Assembly (NCBI GenBank): GCA_903813345.2
Contig: CAIIXF020000005.1
Coordinates: forward strand, 33,733,375-33,797,374
Source of the DNA: Owenia fusiformis
Lineage: Eukaryota; Annelida; Polychaeta; Sabellida; Oweniidae
Direction: 5' to 3'
DNA length: 64,000 nt
Part shown: one piece after another, positions 10,067-25,000 of the stretch
How positions within the stretch are numbered: the first letter of the stretch is position 1
Layout of the letters: each line of letters begins with the position of its first letter
The notes under the pieces: model-generated
What the model was told of the DNA's origin: nothing
The model's input: the letters and a program-made list of their open reading frames with translations, nothing else
Database searches by the model: none
Translations under genes and position numbers: made by a program

Positions 10067-13000
10067 CTGGAATAAGAGTTTACAAATATATGGAGTGTCG
10101 GAGAATTATTTTCAATAACTAGCAACTGTTTTTCTAAACTTTTTATAGTTCTTTTATTTTGTTGTATGTATCCAGCATCTATTTTCGGAATACTTTACAT
10201 TAATATGAAATAAACAAAATAAAGGTTTGTGGTACAATATGAGTGTTCCCCTTCTTAACCACATTCATCCTATAAATCACCATACATGTAGCAACTAACG
10301 ACAAAACACACTAAGCTTTATGTACGCACATAAGTTCTATTCCTAATGATCTTGCAGTATAAACACAAAATCATTATTATGGTTATTGTTCATCAACATT
10401 AATTATCAGTAGGTGGAAGAATTAATTTTTATTTTTGTTATTGATACGTGTATATGAACAGGATATTAATATCTATAAACTACTTGACCTTCAGTTTCTC
10501 ATGTAAAATGAATATAACAAATCTTAATATTTTATCTCAAACTCAATATGAAGTCAACTGTGGTTTTGATAAGATTATTATTATGACAGCATATACAGGT
10601 AGATAATTGGGACCCCAAAACATAATGTAAAGATAGGCTTGGAAGAATTTGTATACATGTATAAATGTGAATTTTTCTTTAACTGTACCTGGTAGGCATC
10701 AGGTATATGTACAGTGTGACTTGTGTTTTGAATGGTACCTTGTGGGCACAGGTACATGTACAGTGTATAGCCACAAATGTGACTTGTGTTTAGGACCTTA
10801 CCTGGTAGGCATCAGGTATATGTTTAGCATCATGATAAACCATGACATCTCATCTCTTCCCAGCCCTGAGACATGTGAAACAGAGAGATGCTATGAGTAT
10901 CAGATTCAGAATGCATTGTATAGCCACAAATGTGATCTGAGTTTTAGACTTTACCTGGTAGTATACTACATCAGGGGTGTCAGCATCAGGAGTCCACTCA
11001 AAGACAGCTGGCTCCTTGGGCTCATCACATAATTCCTGCAGGTTATCAAAGTACTCGTCAAAGGTTGCATAACTTGGCTTTATACCCGCACTTTCCTTGT
11101 ACTGACACAAGCTCCCAGCTTAAAGAGAAGAATAAAGATTGTTTGTGCTATTCTGTTTATTTAAAGTTAAACTGTTTTGTTTTGAATAACCTCATCTGTT
11201 AAAGGTCGAATATCCATCATGTCACCTCTCATTAGTTAACGTCATCTGTTAACGTTTAAGCATAAACATAAAGATGTATGACAGACAATTAAAAGAATGA
11301 CTCATGTATAGTATCTACACAGTCAATACTATAGCTTAGTACAACATGTGGAGAAATAGCACTTTTTGATAGGGGATGAGCGACTATAAGCATATTGGTG
11401 AAACTTGAAAATTTTAAGAGTGGAATTCAAGTACTCACCAGCAGTGGCATTCCCATCTTCCACACCAGCAAATACTCTTTCCTCCTAAAAATCGTATAAA
11501 AATCATTAAGTGATTGTAAATAAGCAGTATCATGTGGATGCTTCCTGCACGCTACCTTAAAAACGTGCAACCTTTATAAATGGACTTGTCAAGAGTTAAC
11601 ACCTTGGTTAGGTTTTCACAAAAACTCTAATTTATCATGCCTTTTCATTAAAAGATGTTTTATAAGCTCTTTGTGAAATTCTCTCAGTGTGGTATAACAG
11701 ATTGAGAACCTGTGAACAAGGAGGATAGGGTTCCATCTCGATATTCTGCCATATATGGAGACATGCCATGATTGCAAAATTCGAAATCAAATAGCCGCCA
11801 TTTTTCACTTCAGAATTTTGATTGTGAGTTTTGGTCTTATTTCCAAATAAAAAATTTCAAATGCACAAGAAGTGATCAAAATATTAGTTCAAATATTTTG
11901 GATTGCTGATTATGAATTCATAGTCACTTATAATATAGAAAATAATGACATTTTCAATGTTTTCATCGATCAAGGTCAAGGTCGAATATCGAGTTTTAGG
12001 TCTAGGAGTAAATCCAGAATTATATGAAAAATGATGCCACTTGCTAGAACAAAGAATTAGACATTGAACATTTATCTATATGCAACCCCTTAAATCATCA
12101 CCATGGTAACTAAAACTACCTACATTGTACATTCTTTTATTCACATCCCTATTCATATAATATATTTATATATATTGACTGTAAAAATTTTGATTTCATG
12201 AACGTTATTTGTAAATATTTTCAGAATAAGTTCAACATTTAATAAAAACACCAATGTAAAGTAATCATATAACAACAATTATGAAAACATGATGGACCTC
12301 CAGGCATTCATAGCATCTTCTTGTCAACAACTATCCTAATTGTAAGTAACATCCCCTACTGCTTATGCCTATTACATATAACTGAAATGGTCAATTCAAG
12401 GACAAGGGCATAACCAATACACTGTTGGTCAAATATATGGAATATTGGGCACTTCACAAAAACAGTATATTGTCTTTACTATATACAATGAATTACAAGT
12501 TTTAATGTTATGAAAGTACAGTAAAATCTGTCCAAGTGGAACACCTTTGGTTCCTGAAAAGTGTTCCACTAACAGAGGTGTTCCACTTCTTGAGGTGATC
12601 CACTTTACAGGTTTTAGTGTGTGCAAGAATGATTGATCTAAAATGTTCAGTTAAAAGGGTATTCCAGAAAACCTTGATTAGTCTGAAGAAGATGCTCTTT
12701 TAGCAGAATATTTCAAGTGATTTTAAGAAGATTTCAATAAATTCTGAATGAATTCATGGGAAACGAATAATGTTGTTGTTAATAACAAATATGTCTAGTT
12801 TATTTTTCCTGACCATCTATGAAAAAATATTTGGAAAATCCACCTTCATTAATATAATATATGAGAGGGTGTTGAAATCAATGGTAATTTAGAAAACATT
12901 CCATATCTATGAGGAATGGTGTATGTAAATTGTGAATCATTCAAACAATAGCATCATCATTTTGGAATTGAGGGATGTCGTTTTGCAATTGAACTTGTTG

Positions 13001-16000
13001 TTTTGTAATTGTCCTCAGAAATATTATGAAATGGTATGATTTGACAAACAATATATAAATATTGTGATAAAAATATCATAAGTAGTGTAATAAACACTGT
13101 GTTATTAAAAGTGTGGGATTATAGTTTGGTTTGAAAGACCGTGTCAAGGCATCTCCGTCCTATCAATATATAGACTAAGAGGTTATTTAATGGGAGGGAT
13201 GGAATATCAATTTTATTCTGAGTGAAAATATGATATTGGCCAAGGAAAATATCATATTGACCGAGGGTGATAGCCCAAGTGTCAATATGATATTTTCAGA
13301 GGCCAATGTCATATTTTCTCAAGGAAAAAATTCATATTTTATCACGACCATCAATACCTATTTGTATCATAAAATTTTTTCTGAATTATTTTTATTTTTT
13401 CTGGTCACATGATATGAAATAGATGAACTAATTCCCTAAAATCCCTGCTATCAGAGAAGATGAAATGTACTAATCCACAGTTAGGTCATGTGACCAGTTA
13501 TTAGTATGTTTTATCTTCCCTGATAGCTGAGAATATAGGAGTTGAAAGACAAAATACCTTTAAATTCCAATAAGAACCTGTCAACATTAAAAGTTGAAAT
13601 GAAAAGATTTCTCATTTTGTTTTTGTTTACAGAGTACATATTGGGTATATAATAAAACAAATAGTGATTGCCACATTTTCGGGAAATAGTGTAAAAATTT
13701 TCCCCTCAGGAATATCCTGTCCACTGACATATTTTGCACTATTTCCCTCAATGGCAGTCATTATTTGTATAATATAGCATTATTACATGATGGGGTGTGT
13801 GAAATGTGAATATTATGTGAAATATCACCTCGAGGGCTCTGCCTCGTGTGATATTTTTTCTGAGTAGTGATATTTGTATGTGTATTCTGGCTCTACCAAC
13901 ACACTTGCTACCATGTACGTATTTAGCAAATAGTCTATTGAAGTTGACTCAACATTTTCTCTTTTTCCAATTTTGATTACTTCACTCAATTTATCATGGC
14001 AAAATTGTTTTCCCATGTATATCTCTCAAATGCTTTTAAACCTTTTCTCTTTTTGGACTTAAAATGTAAAACATTTGGAACTCAGCAATTTAATTTTTCT
14101 CTGCAGCAACTAAAGTGATTAGACCTACTGTACCTTTCTTTCATCAGCACCCAGTTGAATGTATCCACCATCTGGGCTACTAGTCAGGTAGAAGGGATGA
14201 TTCTTGGCTGAATTCACAGGATCATTTCCCCCATTTATGATAAACTTATATGTGGTATTGCGTACAACATACACTTCAGGAATCAGAATGTTGTTTATGT
14301 ACCAAGCTATTCCCCATGATGGTCGTCCTGAAATAGTGAACAATGATCTATAATGGTAATGGTATGTAAGGGTATTCCATATGATAGCCATCCTGAAATG
14401 GCGAACAATGATCTATAATGGTAATGGTATGAAAAGTTTATCCATATGATAGCCATCCTGAAATAGAAACAATGATCTATAATGGTAATGGTATGTAAGG
14501 GTATTCCATATGATAGCCATCCTGAAATAGAAACAATGATCTATAATGGTAATGGTATGTAAGGGTATTCCATATGATAGCCATCCTGAAATGGCGAACA
14601 ATGATCTATAATGGTAATGGTATGAAAAGTTTATCCATATGATAGCCATCCTGAAATAGAAACAATGATCTATAATGGTAATGGTATGTAAGGGTATTCC
14701 ATATGATAGCCATCCTGAAATAGAAACAATGATCTATAATGGTAATGGTATGTAAGGGTATTCCATATGATAGCCATCCTGAAATAGAAACAATGATCTA
14801 TAATGGTAATGGTATGTAAGGGTATTCCATACGATAGGCATCCTGAAATTATGAACAATGATCTATAATGGTAATGGTATGTAAGGGTATTCCATATGAT
14901 AGCCATCCTGAAATGATGAACAATGATCTATAATGGTAATGGTATGTAAGGGTATTCCATATGATAGGCATCCTGAAATAGAAACAATGATCTATAATGG
15001 TAATGGTATGTAAGGGTATTCCATATGATAGCAATCCTAAAATGGTGAACAATGATCTATAATGGTAATGGTATGTAAGGGTATTCCATATGATAGCCAT
15101 CCTGAAATAGAAACAATGATCTATAATGGTAATGGTATGTAAGGGTATTCCATATGATAGCCATCCTGAAATAGAAACAATGATCTATAATGGTAATGGT
15201 ATGAAAGGGTATTCCATATGATAGCCATCCTGAAATAGAAACAATGATCTATAATGGTAATGGTATGTAAGGGTATTCCATATGATAGCCATCCTGAAAT
15301 AGAAACAATGATCTATAATGGTAATGGTATGAAAGGGTATTCCATATGATAGCCATCCTGAAATAGAAACAATGATCTATAATGGTAATGGTATGTAAGG
15401 GTATTCCATATGATAGCCATCCTGAAATAGAAACAATGATCTATAATGGTAATGGTATGTAAGGGTATTCCATATGATAGCCATCCTGAAATAGAAACAA
15501 TGATCTATAATGGTAATGGTATGAAAGGGTATTCCATATGATAGCAATCCTGAAATGGTGAACAATGATCTATAATGGTAATGGTATGTAAGGGTATTCC
15601 ATATGATAGCCATCCTGAAATAGAAACAATGATCTATAATGGTAATGGTATGAAAGGGTATTCCATATGATAGCAATCCTGAAATGGTGAACAATGATCT
15701 ATAATGGTAATGGTATGTAAGGGTATTCCATATGATAGCCATCCTGAAATAGAAACAATGATCTATAATGGTAATGGTATGAAAGGGTATTCCATATGAT
15801 AGCCATCCTGAAATGGCAAACAATGATCTATAATGGTAATGGTATGTAAGGATATTCCATATGATAGCCATCCTGAAATGGCGAACAATGATCTATAATG
15901 GTAATGGTATGAAAGGGTATTCCATATGATAGCCATCCTGAAATGGTGAACAATGATCTATAATGGTAATGCTATGTAAGGGTATTCTATATGATAGCCA

Positions 16001-19000
16001 TCCTGAAATGGAAACACTGGTCTATAATGGTAATGGTATGTAAGGGTATTCCATATGATAGCAATCCTGAAATGGGGAACAATGATCTATAATGGTAATG
16101 CTATGTAAGGATATTCCATATGATAGCCATCCTGAAATGGTGAACAATGATCTATAATGGTAATAGTATGAAAGGGTATTCCATATGATAGGCATCCTGA
16201 AATGGCGAACAATGATCTATAATGGTAATGGTATGAAAGGGTATTCCATATGATAGCCATCCTGAAATGGTGAACAATGATCTATAATGGTAATGGTATG
16301 AAAGGGTATTCCATATGATAGGCATCCTGAAATGGCGAACAATAATCTATAATGGTAATGGTATGTAAGGATATTCCATATGATAGGCATCCTGAAATGG
16401 CGAACAATGATCTATAATGGTAATGGTATGAAAGGGTATTCCATATGATAGCCATCCTGAAATGGTGAACAATGATCTATAATGGTAATGGTATGAAAGG
16501 GTATTCCATATGATAGGCATCCTGAAATGGGGAACAATGATCTATAATGGTAATGCTATGTAAGGATATTCCATATGATAGCCATCCTGTAATGGTGAAC
16601 AATGATCTATAATGGTATGGTATGAAAGGGTATTCCATATGATAGCCATCCTGAAATGGTGAACAATGATCTATAATGGTAATAGTATGAAAGGGTATTC
16701 CATATGATAGGCATCCTGAAATGGCGAACAATGATCTATAATGGTAATGGTATGAAAGGGTATTCCATATAATAGCCATCCTGAAATGGTGAACAATGAT
16801 CTATAATGATAATGGTATGAAAGGGTATTCCATATGATAGCCATCCTGAAATGGCGAACAATGATCTACAATGGTAATGCTATGTAAGGATATTCCATAT
16901 GATAGCCATCCTGAAATGGCGAACAATGATCTATAATGGTAATGGCATGAAAGGGTATTCCATATGATGGCCATCCTGAAATGGCAAACAATGATCTATA
17001 ATGGTAATGGTATGAAAGGGTATTCCATATGATAGCCATCCTGAAATGGTGAACAATGATCTATAATGGTAATGGTATGAAAGGGTATTCCATATGATAG
17101 CCATCCTGAAATAGAAACAATGATCTATAATGGTTAATGGTATGTAAGGGTAATAATAGGATCAATGTACATAAGTTGGACTTACCAGTGAGAGCCTCGT
17201 ACCCCTGTTTTCCTCCAGTTGGTCCAATTTTGGCAGTAAATGTATTATTCATTGCTCCAAATAGTTCAATTTTCTTCCAAGGGGTTGGAGCAGGCCCATC
17301 ATTTCCAGTATTAAGATTTGGGCAGTTACGCATTGCAGTCCTTCCAAAATTAACCTTCTTTAATTCTGAAAACAAATTACATTGTTTGAATTTAATTTCA
17401 TTCAACATCCAGAAAATATAACTCAACTCAAACATTATGGTCCAAAATAAGATCTAAAAAATACGGAGTACTATATATAGTATTATTATATACCTCAAAT
17501 GTATTCTAGATGCTCATTGGCTTATTCATGGTCACATGACATGGAATAGATGAACTAATTCCCTGGAAAGTCCTAAATCCCTGCTTTCAGGGAAGATGAA
17601 TTGTACTAATCACCAGTTAGGTCATGTGACCAGTCAATAGTACATTTTATCTTCCCCCAAATCTGAGATTATAGGAGTTGAAAGGTAAAATGCCTTTAAA
17701 TGCCAATAAGAACCTGTGAACATTTGATATTGAAATGAAAAGACTTCTCATTTTGTTTTTGTTTACAGAGTACTTATCAGGTATATAATAAAACAAATAG
17801 TGACTGCCACATTTTCGGGAAATAGTGTAAAAATTTTCCTCTCGGGAATATCCTGTCCACTGACTTGTTCCCTCGGCCTGCAGCCTCGGGAACATGTCAG
17901 TGGACAGGATATTCCCTTGAGGAAAATATTTTGCACTATTTCCCTCAATGGCAGTCACTATTTGTATACTATACTTATAAATATATATTTTCTACACATG
18001 AAATATATTGTACTGTGATAGCTACTAAAATGTGTTCAGTAAAATGAAATTATAACGTTGTTCAATACAAGGAAAGATATTTCACTTTTTTATGATTTTA
18101 TTGCATTGGGTCTATGGGGAATCTACTCTAAAAATCACATTTTCATGGAAAACTAAAAGTTCAAATTTTCATGGAACATAGTTCATAGTTGATAAACATT
18201 TTTCAAAACAACCTGCTACTTCACATTATATGCGAAATATTAATTTCTCAAAAAATAATCCATAGAGAAAGATGGATTCTTGGTTCATTAAGTTATTATA
18301 CTCCTTTTTACCAATTATTACCTGCTGTCTTTTTGCTGTGGTAAGTAACCAGCTTGTTAAGACCAAGTCTGCCTATTCCCCACACTACAGCCATTTCTGT
18401 ACCCAAAGTAATGTTACGATCCTTGCTGTCACCTGGTAAATAAATATATAAAATAGTAAAAATGACTGAAATAGTAAGTTATTATGAAATGACAATTAAT
18501 GTATAAAATCCAATAGATGAATAGCAAATTAAAGAATAAAACAGTAAAATAATGAATAAAGAGTAAATTAAGGATAAACTAGTTATTTCATGGATAAATA
18601 GCAAATTAATGAAGAAAATGTAAATTAGTAAATATATATACAGGGTGAGGCAAAAAGTTCATTTCTTTTTTATTTTACTATCACTTTTTTAAGTTGCCAT
18701 AAAATATCCATAGGAAAATTCCAAAGACTCTTTGCATTGAATTTAGAAATTGCATAATACAATAAATTCTGAAATAGCATAAGTATAAGAGGTATTTGAA
18801 TGATAACAGAAAAGAATATTAACTGCTGGTTTCAACGTAAAATTTGACATTAAAATCTTACAGTGGTTTTAGTTATGCCCAAATACTGAAACCAGATGAA
18901 AATCTCCAACAGATTTTTTTTATCTTTTATTTGTTTTATGCTATTTCTAATATTCCATTTTTGTTTCGAAATAATTACAGAATGTACTGAAAACCATACC

Positions 19001-22000
19001 CTATGTGTTTTTCTGAGAGACTATATAAGATATCAATATTGTAATATTAAACAGCATAAATTTATTTCATTGCACTCAGACCCGAATGTCTGTTAACCTT
19101 TCTCATACTGAAATATCTCAAGATATTATTTCTCCCATTTTAGGAACATTTGCATCTCCATCAAAAATATTTCTAGAATTTCAATTAGCTTTTTCTTTGT
19201 CGATTACCAAGATACAAGTAGGTAGTTTCCACCACCAGTTGGCTAATTTGAGGTAGATAACATGGCAGGGTATTAGAAAGTTAACTTTAACTCGAGCATT
19301 CATCAGTTTTAGTTGTTCAATTTTCATATTACTCTTATGTATCTGATAGTTATACAAATTAAAATATGTCCAGTAATAAAAGAAGATTTTTTAACATAGG
19401 GTCTATGGGGAATTTCCCTGACCTAGAAGGCATGTTTCCAAAGAAAATTAAATTTTCAAAGTTGATAAACACTTTTAAAACCACATTTCTAGGTGTGATT
19501 TTACATGTAGATTTCAAATATGATATCACTTTTACTGAATTTTTAATTTTTAATGACATAAATCAAAATAATTAGTACTCGCATCTTGCCTATTGATATA
19601 TTACTGCATATCATTACATGATTACACTGTAAAAACTTAAGCATCGAGAAGCTTGTATAATATTTAGAGGTTATGTCACCATGCCGATAATATGCTCAAA
19701 TTCTGTCAATATAGGCCTTGGGAGGCCTAATCTCAACAACAACGAGAGCTCATTTACGTCATAATGACCAATAACTGATGAATTACATACCTAATATCAC
19801 TATATTTTTAGCAATCTGTTAGTAGACATTTAATATATTCATAATATCAGTAATTTAGATGATGTGGAGCAGCTTTAACATTGTAATAGTTTTACATGTA
19901 AATCACATTGAAATGAATGCATGAAAAATAGGTCAAATGGGAATCACAGCTGGGAATCCCAAAGTTCAAAACATGGTAAGTGAGCTACATGTATATCAAA
20001 AGTGCCAAAATACTGTACAGGTGGATATAATCCACCTACCTTTCCAATGACTCCCATGCAAATGCTTCGCTACGTATGAAATGCAATATAATACAAAGGA
20101 TTAACATGCACACTGTCCATAATAAAAATTAGAGACTAACAATATGTCACCACTTCTGTTGGTGACATCCCAGGAGTTCACTCAATTTAATTTGGGTAGG
20201 TATGTGCAGCATTGTCAATTTTGGCTTTGGGCATCAACCAAAAAATTGTCGAAGACAGCACTTTTTTAGGTCAAAAATCATGCAGTTTTCCACAGAAAAT
20301 GGTATTGAGTTGCCAATTTAGCCATTTTTATTAATATTTTGGAAAATTTGGTCCACAAGAGGAATTATACATTGACATATTTATGAGGTTGAGATGAATA
20401 AACAGACTTTTATAATAGAGGAATTAAACATGGAAACCTTCAATCTTGAGTAGAAATTGACATGGAAAATGCTCTAAAAGGGGGTCTTTGGAGCGACACA
20501 TATTAGGTAGGTATTAAGAGGTATATTGGAGTGAAATCCCCAGTGGTGACGTAATAATTTGACATATAATATAGTAAAAATAGACCAGGTTACCTCAAGA
20601 TAAAGGTAACATTTATCCCTTATTGCATTTAGATTTTAATTGCAGTTTCAATGTTTGACTTAATTGTGGTGTGAACATCAGATTGCATTTAGATTTAAAT
20701 TGCTGTTTCAATGTTTGATTTAATTGTGGTGTGAACATCAGATTGCATTTAGATTTAAATTGCAGTTTTGTTTGACTTAATTGTGGTCTGAACGTCAGAT
20801 TGTAAACAGAAATAGACCAACAGAGAGCTTATGTGAGTGTGAGGTAATTGATATTATGATAGACATTAATTGAGACATTGGCAAAATTGGCACTCATAAT
20901 TACTTTGATTGTGTTCATTAAGATGCAACTTGGGAGGGGAACAAATTTCAATTTTACATAAGTTTGTAACAGGACTTTCATAACCCTTCGATCAAAGGGC
21001 TCCAAGTGCCAAAATATCTCCTGTATGTTCTGTGAAATTGAGTCCTCAAACCGTGAACCTGAAAATGCGAAGACAAGACTTTACAGATAAGATTTTAGGA
21101 TGGTAACTCCAAAATGGCTGCCTTAACATTTACCCATAATGCTGAAAAACTAATCAGTCCTAAATCTTCACATTAACAATCATATTCCTGAAAATTTGAA
21201 ATTGATCCGGCTATCCTAAAAGTGAGTGAACAAGACTTTACCGACACAATTTTAAGACGGATAATTCCAAAATGGCCAACTTGAAATCTACCCAGAATGC
21301 CGAAAAACTTCAATCTTCAACTTCACAGAGTATCAAATCCAAATGAACAAAATATTCATGATTTTTTCATGTCACAAAATAATATTTATCATCTCCTCTA
21401 CCCTTATATGCAAATAATATAAGACAAGATATTGGACGCAAAGGTATATCAGAATTTTCACCAATTTAAATATTTTGGGTCAATACAATATTTGTGATCT
21501 CATTTAGGATAATCATTATTAAGATTAAATTAAGATCTAGACTAATGAAAATTCCTATTTTTCTGAATCCTAGTATACAGCCCCTGGGGGTCATGCCAAA
21601 AACAAAGAATATATGTCTAATTGATTTTTTGGATATAAGCTATAAAAATTTCAATCAGTTATATTCTTTATTTTGGTTAGAAATGAAAATCTTTTTGTGA
21701 CAAATTCCCACAATTTCCAAAGCAGCAGCCAATAATGGATTCTTGCAAGAATATTTTTTAAGTAAAACAACTGACCAAAATAGACATCTTTCTACCAAAT
21801 ATTAAGAAAATCAATTCACTAGTATTTGAGTTTTGCTCTGGACAGATTGACAGGCATAGGGCTTAACTATATCCCTACCAATTAATGTTGTTTGTTGGGG
21901 TAATTGAACACAATACCTGCTCTTTATGGATGAGTACATCTCATGGATGTTAACTGGGATGTTAATAAAGTACATGTAGATTATCTAAAAACACAATCTG

Positions 22001-25000
22001 TTCCTTATGGACGAGTGTCTTATTATAGATGTAAATAAAGAGATAAAATACCTGTTCCTAAAGGACGTGTGTATCTTATAGATGTTATACCATCTACCAT
22101 TCTGCCCTGGACATCCATAACATCATCAGCGCCATCTTGTGTTATGTCTGGACATGCACCTCTACCACTGGAGCACTGGAATTAAAAAGCCATGTTAATT
22201 TTAGGGTCCTAAGTTTGTGAAAAGGAGATGCTTCAAATAACTAATGAAAGTAATGAAAAAGTTGTTCTTAATTTAAAGGACTTTTTGTTTGAAAATTTGT
22301 GAATTTATTTAAGGTAAAATTTCCATTGCCACACACATCTATCAATAAGCAATATAACACACCTGTAAATATAGCGTACATCTTAATTTAGTTTGTGTTG
22401 AAAAATTAAGAAGATTGGTTGAAAAATGGCAGCAATTTTGAATTGAGCATCTATATTGAAAATTCCTTCTCAAGCATGAATAAGGCACGAGACTATAAAA
22501 GTTGAACCAAATCTGTGAACATGTATTAGAGCTATCATCCAGACAAACAAACAGACAATTTGTTTAAAGCCATGAATGCTTCAGCATTGCATAGCTGATG
22601 ACTTGTAAACAGATTAAAATCTTTATTTATTTCTCAGATGATAGGATAACAAATTCTTATTGATCATGTTAAAGTGGAGAATTCTAGTTGTAAATGTATT
22701 GTATACTGTAATATATTAAATATGCTAGTTCAAAATAAACAAAAAAAAGAAAAAAAAACTAGGATAGGTCAGGAATATTGCTTTCTTTTCAATTGAAAGT
22801 AGAGAATATTCAGAAAATATATCCTTCCAAATCATGCAATTTTTCACCATTCTGATTACTTTTCAGTTGATTTTGGCCATTTATGGGCCAACGTTATCAA
22901 AAGTGAACACCCCCTGAAATGTTTTAAAAGGTGAACCCCCCTTGGTAAATCCTGGCTAAGGGGCTGTGATCCATTCTGGGGAAAATATAAAGTGTTCTAT
23001 AGTGTAAAGGTATGATTTCTCATTGGTTTAAAGTTAATTCATTAAAAACCATTTGATTAAAGAGAGAATCAGAGATAGCGAGCAGCCTAACAAAACATTG
23101 TTTCAATTTTCATGTCTATTTTCTAAAAATCCCCCCGAAGTGCACACTTTATTTGGAAAACTAAAGATTTTTACAATATAATGTGTTATTTTTGTATAAG
23201 AATGGTTACCATTCTTATTAATTGGGAGAATTTAAACATTTTCACCCATTTTTGCACCTTGAATCCCTAATAACTTCACCAATCTATAATATATCGAAGA
23301 TCTTTTGGGAGATATTGTATTTGATATTGTAAGGAATAGATTGGTAGGTCAATTGGATATATTGCTTGTAATTTTGTCACCCCCATAGATCTGATTCTGC
23401 CTTTAATTTCAAGATCTCAATTCCTCATTTGAAATATGTTTTATCCCATTCAAACAGCTTTTCAGCTTTCCTATAAATATTTCTTAAACTGTCAATTATA
23501 TCAAAGCATGACACATTTCTATGTACAGACTAGGCTGTCTTGTCTCAAGACAATACTAATTAAAACTATTCACTAAAAGCTAGACCAATAATAATCAAAT
23601 ATTATTATTAATTTAAATAAAATACAAAATATACTGTTAATGATTTCAAGTGCAGTGAATCTGTATCTATTTATAGTAATGGGATATTACCCTTTACATG
23701 CATTTTACTTTTCTCAAAAAATCTAATGTCATGAAAACCCAAAGTTTATACTAAATTTACCTTCACATCAAGTTTACACTTCAATTCATTGTAATTCCCC
23801 AGCATTTCATTAATCTAAACATTAATTAAAATGCAGCATTTCCGTGCAACATTAAGTTTGTTTAAATATTATAAAGGGGCAGGGAGAAAACATCAAGTAT
23901 AGGCTCAGTAAAGATAGAGAGAAATCTATGTGTTTAGCGAGTACCATGTCAGAGCATGGTGGCTGACCCCTTGCAAAACATGTAAAATAAAGTCATACTT
24001 TTTCACCAAGAATAAATAAAAACAGCAATGAAATGAATCAAATCAAATAAATAGTATACAAATTAGAACCTTATATTTTAAAGGGATTCACATGAAAATG
24101 ACAGGTATTGTAACAATAGCACTGAATTAACCTAGGTTGTTTAAACATTTCACAAGGGAAACATATCAATGGGGGACATCTCTTTGGATATCAGTGCATA
24201 TCCTCGGCTTGCACCAAATGAGTTAGAAAATAAAGAAATTATCAAATTAGCCATGTTAACTGAAGAGCCTGTGTCAATAGGCTGAACATATGTACAAGGT
24301 GGTATAGTGACATTGAGATAGTTTGTACAGTGGTACTTGGACTAAAGGCATGTGTGGATAGTTCAGAGCATGGTACTAATACCTACTAAGGCCCCACTTA
24401 GTAGAATGAGCAAAGTAGAGATGGTCCTGAAGGATTATATGATAAAGCACAACATCTGTTTGATTTACTTCAAGATTTGATAAGTGTATGGTTAATTAAA
24501 TGATTAATGATAAATCACTGAAATAGTATGGGTACCAACTGACCAATGGTACTAGAGATTTTTAGAAAAAATCATTATTAAAATCTACTGCAAACTGAAA
24601 CTAATTAACAAAGTTGCCAGTCTGGATATTTTAACATTAAAACATCAAAAAGGAGAACGAAGTCGAAGTCGGAGGAAAATAAAACAAATGATGTGGTACA
24701 GACCACTTGAATGTTCCTTAAAGAGTTAATGAAGCTGAAATTAGTTATAAAGAGCTTCTAAAGGAATTATATACACCTTATATTGGGTAGAAAGGATAAA
24801 AATGATTTATAATGATCTCTATTAAGGACTGGTGGTAGTCCATACATACAGAAAACATAAACTCTTTGGGTGGCCACTCAAAACCAAATGTAGACTGGTC
24901 AAGTCCAAATCACTTTTTGAAATAGAAATAGAAATACAATATACACGCATCAAAATACAGATAGCTTGGAGCATTAACACATATTTGGAGGGCAACATAG

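Noticed and set aside
14413-17139. Several minus-strand frames up to 164 codons with repeated 'GIPLHTITIIDHC' peptides
   Set aside because: They are the open frame of the intronic minisatellite. Units have no donor, and 64-bp units shift the frame.
15377-17150. Regular array resembling a CRISPR
   Set aside because: The spacing is contiguous with no unique spacers, in an animal intron. It is a minisatellite.
17647-18047. Multiple overlapping frames on both strands around 17.8 kb
   Set aside because: A palindrome yields mirrored frames on both strands; there is no coding evidence.
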